Shown: positions 61,821 to 64,000 of the stretch, piece by piece | How positions within the stretch are numbered: the first letter of the stretch is position 1 | How the letters are laid out: each line of letters opens with the position of its first letter | NCBI GenBank assembly: GCA_963719165.1 | Contig: CAVRAV010000001.1 | Span: 992,001 to 1,056,000 of the forward strand | Origin: JAOUEA01 sp963719165 | GTDB lineage: Bacteria; Actinomycetota; UBA4738; HRBIN12 | Reading direction: 5' to 3' | DNA: 64,000 nucleotides | Position numbers and translations under genes: made by a program | Notes under the pieces: model-generated | Seen by the model: only the letters and a program-made list of their open reading frames with translations | Databases searched by the model: none | What the model was told of the DNA's origin: nothing

Positions 61821-63125
61821 TCAGCGGTCGCTGGCGGCGTTCACGGGCGGCGGGGCGTCGGGCAGCCGCATCACCGGCCCGCTCTCGGGCACCGATACGT
61901 GCACGTGGCGCCCGGCCGGCTCGAGCTCCGCGGCGGCCACGTCAAGGACGTCCTCGGGAAGCAGCCGGTACCACAGGACGCCGAGCAGCCCGGCAGCCGC
62001 GCATCCGATGCCCCCGATCATGAGCACGGCGCGCCCGCTGAGCACTACGAGGAGGCCGCCGGCCATCGCCGTGGCCACCAACTGCATGCCGTTGGCGAGG
62101 CCGCCGTAGGCGGCGAAGACGCGGCCGCGATAGCGATCCTCGACCCGGTGCACGATGAGGCTGCGCATCGAAACGCTCTGCACCCCGTTGGCGGCCCCGC
62201 CCACCGCGAACAGGATCAGCGCGGGGATCAACAACGCGATCGCCGCCGCGGCACCGACGGCCACCCCCAGGACGACGGAGGCGCCCAGGAGCGCGGGCAC
62301 GAGCCGACGGTCCGGCAGCTTGCGCGCGATCAGCGCGGCCCCCACCACGAGGCCGGCGAGCCACGCGGAAGCGAGCAGGCCGTAGCCCCACGCCCCGGCC
62401 ATAAGGCTCTCCTGGGCGAAGAACACCTCGGCCACATTGTCCATCGCCGCGAACAGGATGACGGCCGTGAAGACGGTGAAGGCCATGGCGAGGAGGGCGT
62501 CGCGGCGGATGACGCCGAGGCCGGCGCGCGCCTCTTCCTTCACGCCATCTTCGCTCTGCGCCTCGGGCCGTCGACGCACGGTGAGGGCCATGGCGGCGAG
62601 GGCGATCAGCACGAACGTCCCCGCGTCGGCCAGCAGGGCCGCACCCGATCCAACGCTCGCCGTGATCGTTCCGGCCAGGACCGGACCGAGGATCATGCCG
62701 CCGTAGCGAGCCGTCTCGAGGTAGGCGTTGCCCGCGGTGGCGTGCTCATCCCCGACCACGGCGGGCACGAGCGTGTACAGGGCCGGGCTCGCGACCGCCA
62801 GGCCCGTCCCCAGAAGGAACGCCAACAGCAACAGGACCGGGAGTTCGGATGCGAAGGCGAGACCCAACGCCGCGGCCCCCTGGAAGGCCGTGGCCAGGGC
62901 CAGCGTGCGCGTGGTCTCGAAGTTGTCCACGATGACGCCCGCGGAGGGCGCGAACAGGACGAGGGGCAGGAGCCCGGCGAGCAGCAGCGCCGCCACGGCC
63001 AGACCCGAGTGCGTGGCGGCAACCTTCAGGGTAAGCGCGATAAGGGCGAGTTCGTCGCCGAGGGAGGAGAGACCGGAGGCCGCCACCAACAGGCGGAAAT
63101 CACGACCGCGGAACGCCCCCTCCAC
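61821..63125 (-). CDS. MFS transporter
   Basis: A 434-residue major facilitator protein with 12 hydrophobic segments. It begins GRDFRLLVAASGLSSLGDELALIALTL, typical of the MFS family of enterobactin/multidrug exporters. Its conserved A-motif-like loop is IVDNFETTR. The C-terminal ~30 residues are a soluble, Pro-rich tail. No cargo is indicated by neighbours. Confidence 0.85.
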   Translation of the reverse strand: MEGAFRGRDFRLLVAASGLSSLGDELALIALTLKVAATHSGLAVAALLLAGLLPLVLFAPSAGVIVDNFETTRTLALATAFQGAAALGLAFASELPVLLLLAFLLGTGLAVASPALYTLVPAVVGDEHATAGNAYLETARYGGMILGPVLAGTITASVGSGAALLADAGTFVLIALAAMALTVRRRPEAQSEDGVKEEARAGLGVIRRDALLAMAFTVFTAVILFAAMDNVAEVFFAQESLMAGAWGYGLLASAWLAGLVVGAALIARKLPDRRLVPALLGASVVLGVAVGAAAAIALLIPALILFAVGGAANGVQSVSMRSLIVHRVEDRYRGRVFAAYGGLANGMQLVATAMAGGLLVVLSGRAVLMIGGIGCAAAGLLGVLWYRLLPEDVLDVAAAELEPAGRHVHVSVPESGPVMRLPDAPPPVNAASDR

Positions 63126-63225
63126 GAGGACGGATGCTAAGCGGCAGGGCCTAGGGACGGCATCACCCTAACGGCCTACCTTCAAGGGCTCCGTGGGAGC
63201 TACGCCTCCGGCTGTGGGACGACGG

Positions 63226-63969
63226 TCAACAGCCCGGGTCCACCCAGGCGGGCGGAGGGCCCACCGGCACGCCCGCCGCCCGCGACCGGGCGCGCAATCG
63301 CGCCCGGTAGACCTGCATGAAGGCGTGTTGCCAATCGGCGTGGGTCTGGCACCGCCAGGAGGCGTAACGTTCGTGATGGTAGGGACTCATCAGGCTCTCG
63401 GCGTGACCGATGACGTTGCGGTTCTGGATGGAGAACCGGGCACGCAGCCACAGAGTCAGCCGCAGCGAGGACGCCATCATGGCCGGGTTCGCGAGGATCC
63501 CCGCGGCGCTGCGGCCCACATGCTCGATGCCGATCGAGCGGTCGTTCAGCCCGATCGTGTGCCGGCACCGCGTCCTCACGTTCACGAGTTGGTAGATCGT
63601 GCCGTCCTTGTCGATCACGAAGTGCGCGCACGTGCCCGGCTTCTCCCCGAGGTGAACCACGTTGGACGCGAACGTGTTCCACGCGCCCTGGTAGGAGTCC
63701 CCGTCCGTGAAATGCTCCACGATCACCCGCGGACGAGTCAGCCGCCATGCCCACGCGCCGTAGTGCCGGCGCGAGTAGGCGCCCATCTGCTGGCGACGGC
63801 GCCTGGGGAACGGGATCGGATCCCACACGATGTGCGGGCGCAGCCCGGCGACGGTCGCCGCGCGCACGCTCGCAGGCGCGCGGGGCGCCGCGGCGACGGT
63901 CGCCACCGCCGACCCCGGGGCGAGCAGGGCCGCGCCCGCGAGGATCGCCGCCAGCACCCGCGGCCTCAA
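63226..63969 (-). CDS. Secreted N-acetylmuramoyl-L-alanine amidase (amidase_2/PGRP-like)
   Basis: A 247-residue zinc amidase that cuts the muramic acid-alanine bond of peptidoglycan. An N-terminal signal peptide (AAILAGAALLAPGSA) precedes a catalytic domain with zinc ligands at His86 (VEHFT), His189 (VIGHAE) and His210 or Asp212 (QTHADW). The substrate strands include AHFVIDKDGTIYQLV. It may recycle or remodel the cell wall. It is the last gene; the remaining 31 bases hold nothing visible. Confidence 0.82.
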   Translation of the reverse strand: MRPRVLAAILAGAALLAPGSAVATVAAAPRAPASVRAATVAGLRPHIVWDPIPFPRRRRQQMGAYSRRHYGAWAWRLTRPRVIVEHFTDGDSYQGAWNTFASNVVHLGEKPGTCAHFVIDKDGTIYQLVNVRTRCRHTIGLNDRSIGIEHVGRSAAGILANPAMMASSLRLTLWLRARFSIQNRNVIGHAESLMSPYHHERYASWRCQTHADWQHAFMQVYRARLRARSRAAGVPVGPPPAWVDPGC

Positions 63970-64000
63970 GGGCTTCCCGCCGCGCGCAAACGCTCCACCG

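Noticed and set aside
1..64000. CRISPR array, insertion sequence or prophage
   Set aside because: No regularly spaced repeats, transposase-like protein or phage structural gene was recognised in either strand.

Overview
The window is high-GC DNA whose gene content and order point to an uncultured, deep-branching member of the Actinomycetota. The main clues are a WhiG-type sigma factor, a DUF2469 protein (an actinobacterial signature family), the actinobacterial order yraN-DUF2469-rnhB-lepB-rplS-trmD, the block rimM-KH-rpsP-ffh / ftsY-smc / mutM-rnc-rpmF-yceD-coaD-rsmD-recG, a CofC/FbiD enzyme for cofactor F420, and an ATP-type PEP carboxykinase beside thiL-thiD-rpmB. No species can be named from the sequence alone.

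Layout. 1-9.5 kb: mostly minus-strand core genes (whiG, xerC, dprA, comM, yraN, DUF2469, rnhB, lepB, rplS, trmD), with a divergent PLP decarboxylase. 9.6-13.2 kb: a plus-strand cassette sits between trmD and rimM. It holds a PqqD-like/M50-protease/double cNMP-binding membrane protein, a small zinc protein, a 42-residue Lys-rich peptide and a Crp/Fnr regulator, with a CRP-like palindrome. 13.2-29 kb: the ribosome/SRP/SMC/RNase III/CoaD/RecG operons, with a sensorless histidine kinase, a response regulator, acylphosphatase, nicotinamidase and a SnoaL-like protein between them. 29-42.5 kb: TlpA thioredoxin, rpmB, thiD, thiL, pckA, an ABC exporter with a LolA-like protein, a phosphoribosyltransferase, a stand-alone AsnC effector domain, ddl, a cystathionine-synthase-type enzyme, plsC, cofC, a CSD-like protein, HU and tRNA-Gln. 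42.6-49.7 kb: three tandem secreted phosphoesterases, a Thermus-type isocitrate dehydrogenase and a fourth, interrupted phosphoesterase. 49.8-58.3 kb: tRNA-Glu followed by a probable integrated island. 58.3-64 kb: a CopA-CsoR copper module, an MFS transporter and a secreted amidase.

The most notable part is the tRNA-Glu island. The 3' end of tRNA-Glu(CTC) is copied exactly for 18 bases at 51039-51056. A degenerate 42-base copy of its 3' half lies at 58247-58288. Between them is a single 1910-residue protein that strings together a class III nucleotide cyclase, a SARP/BTAD regulator, a pseudokinase, a STAND NTPase, one membrane helix and a WD40 propeller. With the cNMP-binding protease and Crp-type regulator at 9.6-13.2 kb, cyclic-nucleotide signalling is a recurring theme, although a functional link is only inference.

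Caution: ffh, thiL (twice), pckA, a phosphoesterase and probably recG carry single-base frame breaks, mostly in or beside short G/C runs. Because ffh is essential, residual indel errors in the assembly are more likely than gene decay. Conclusions that depend on one base, such as the missing catalytic proline of MutM, should be read with that in mind.
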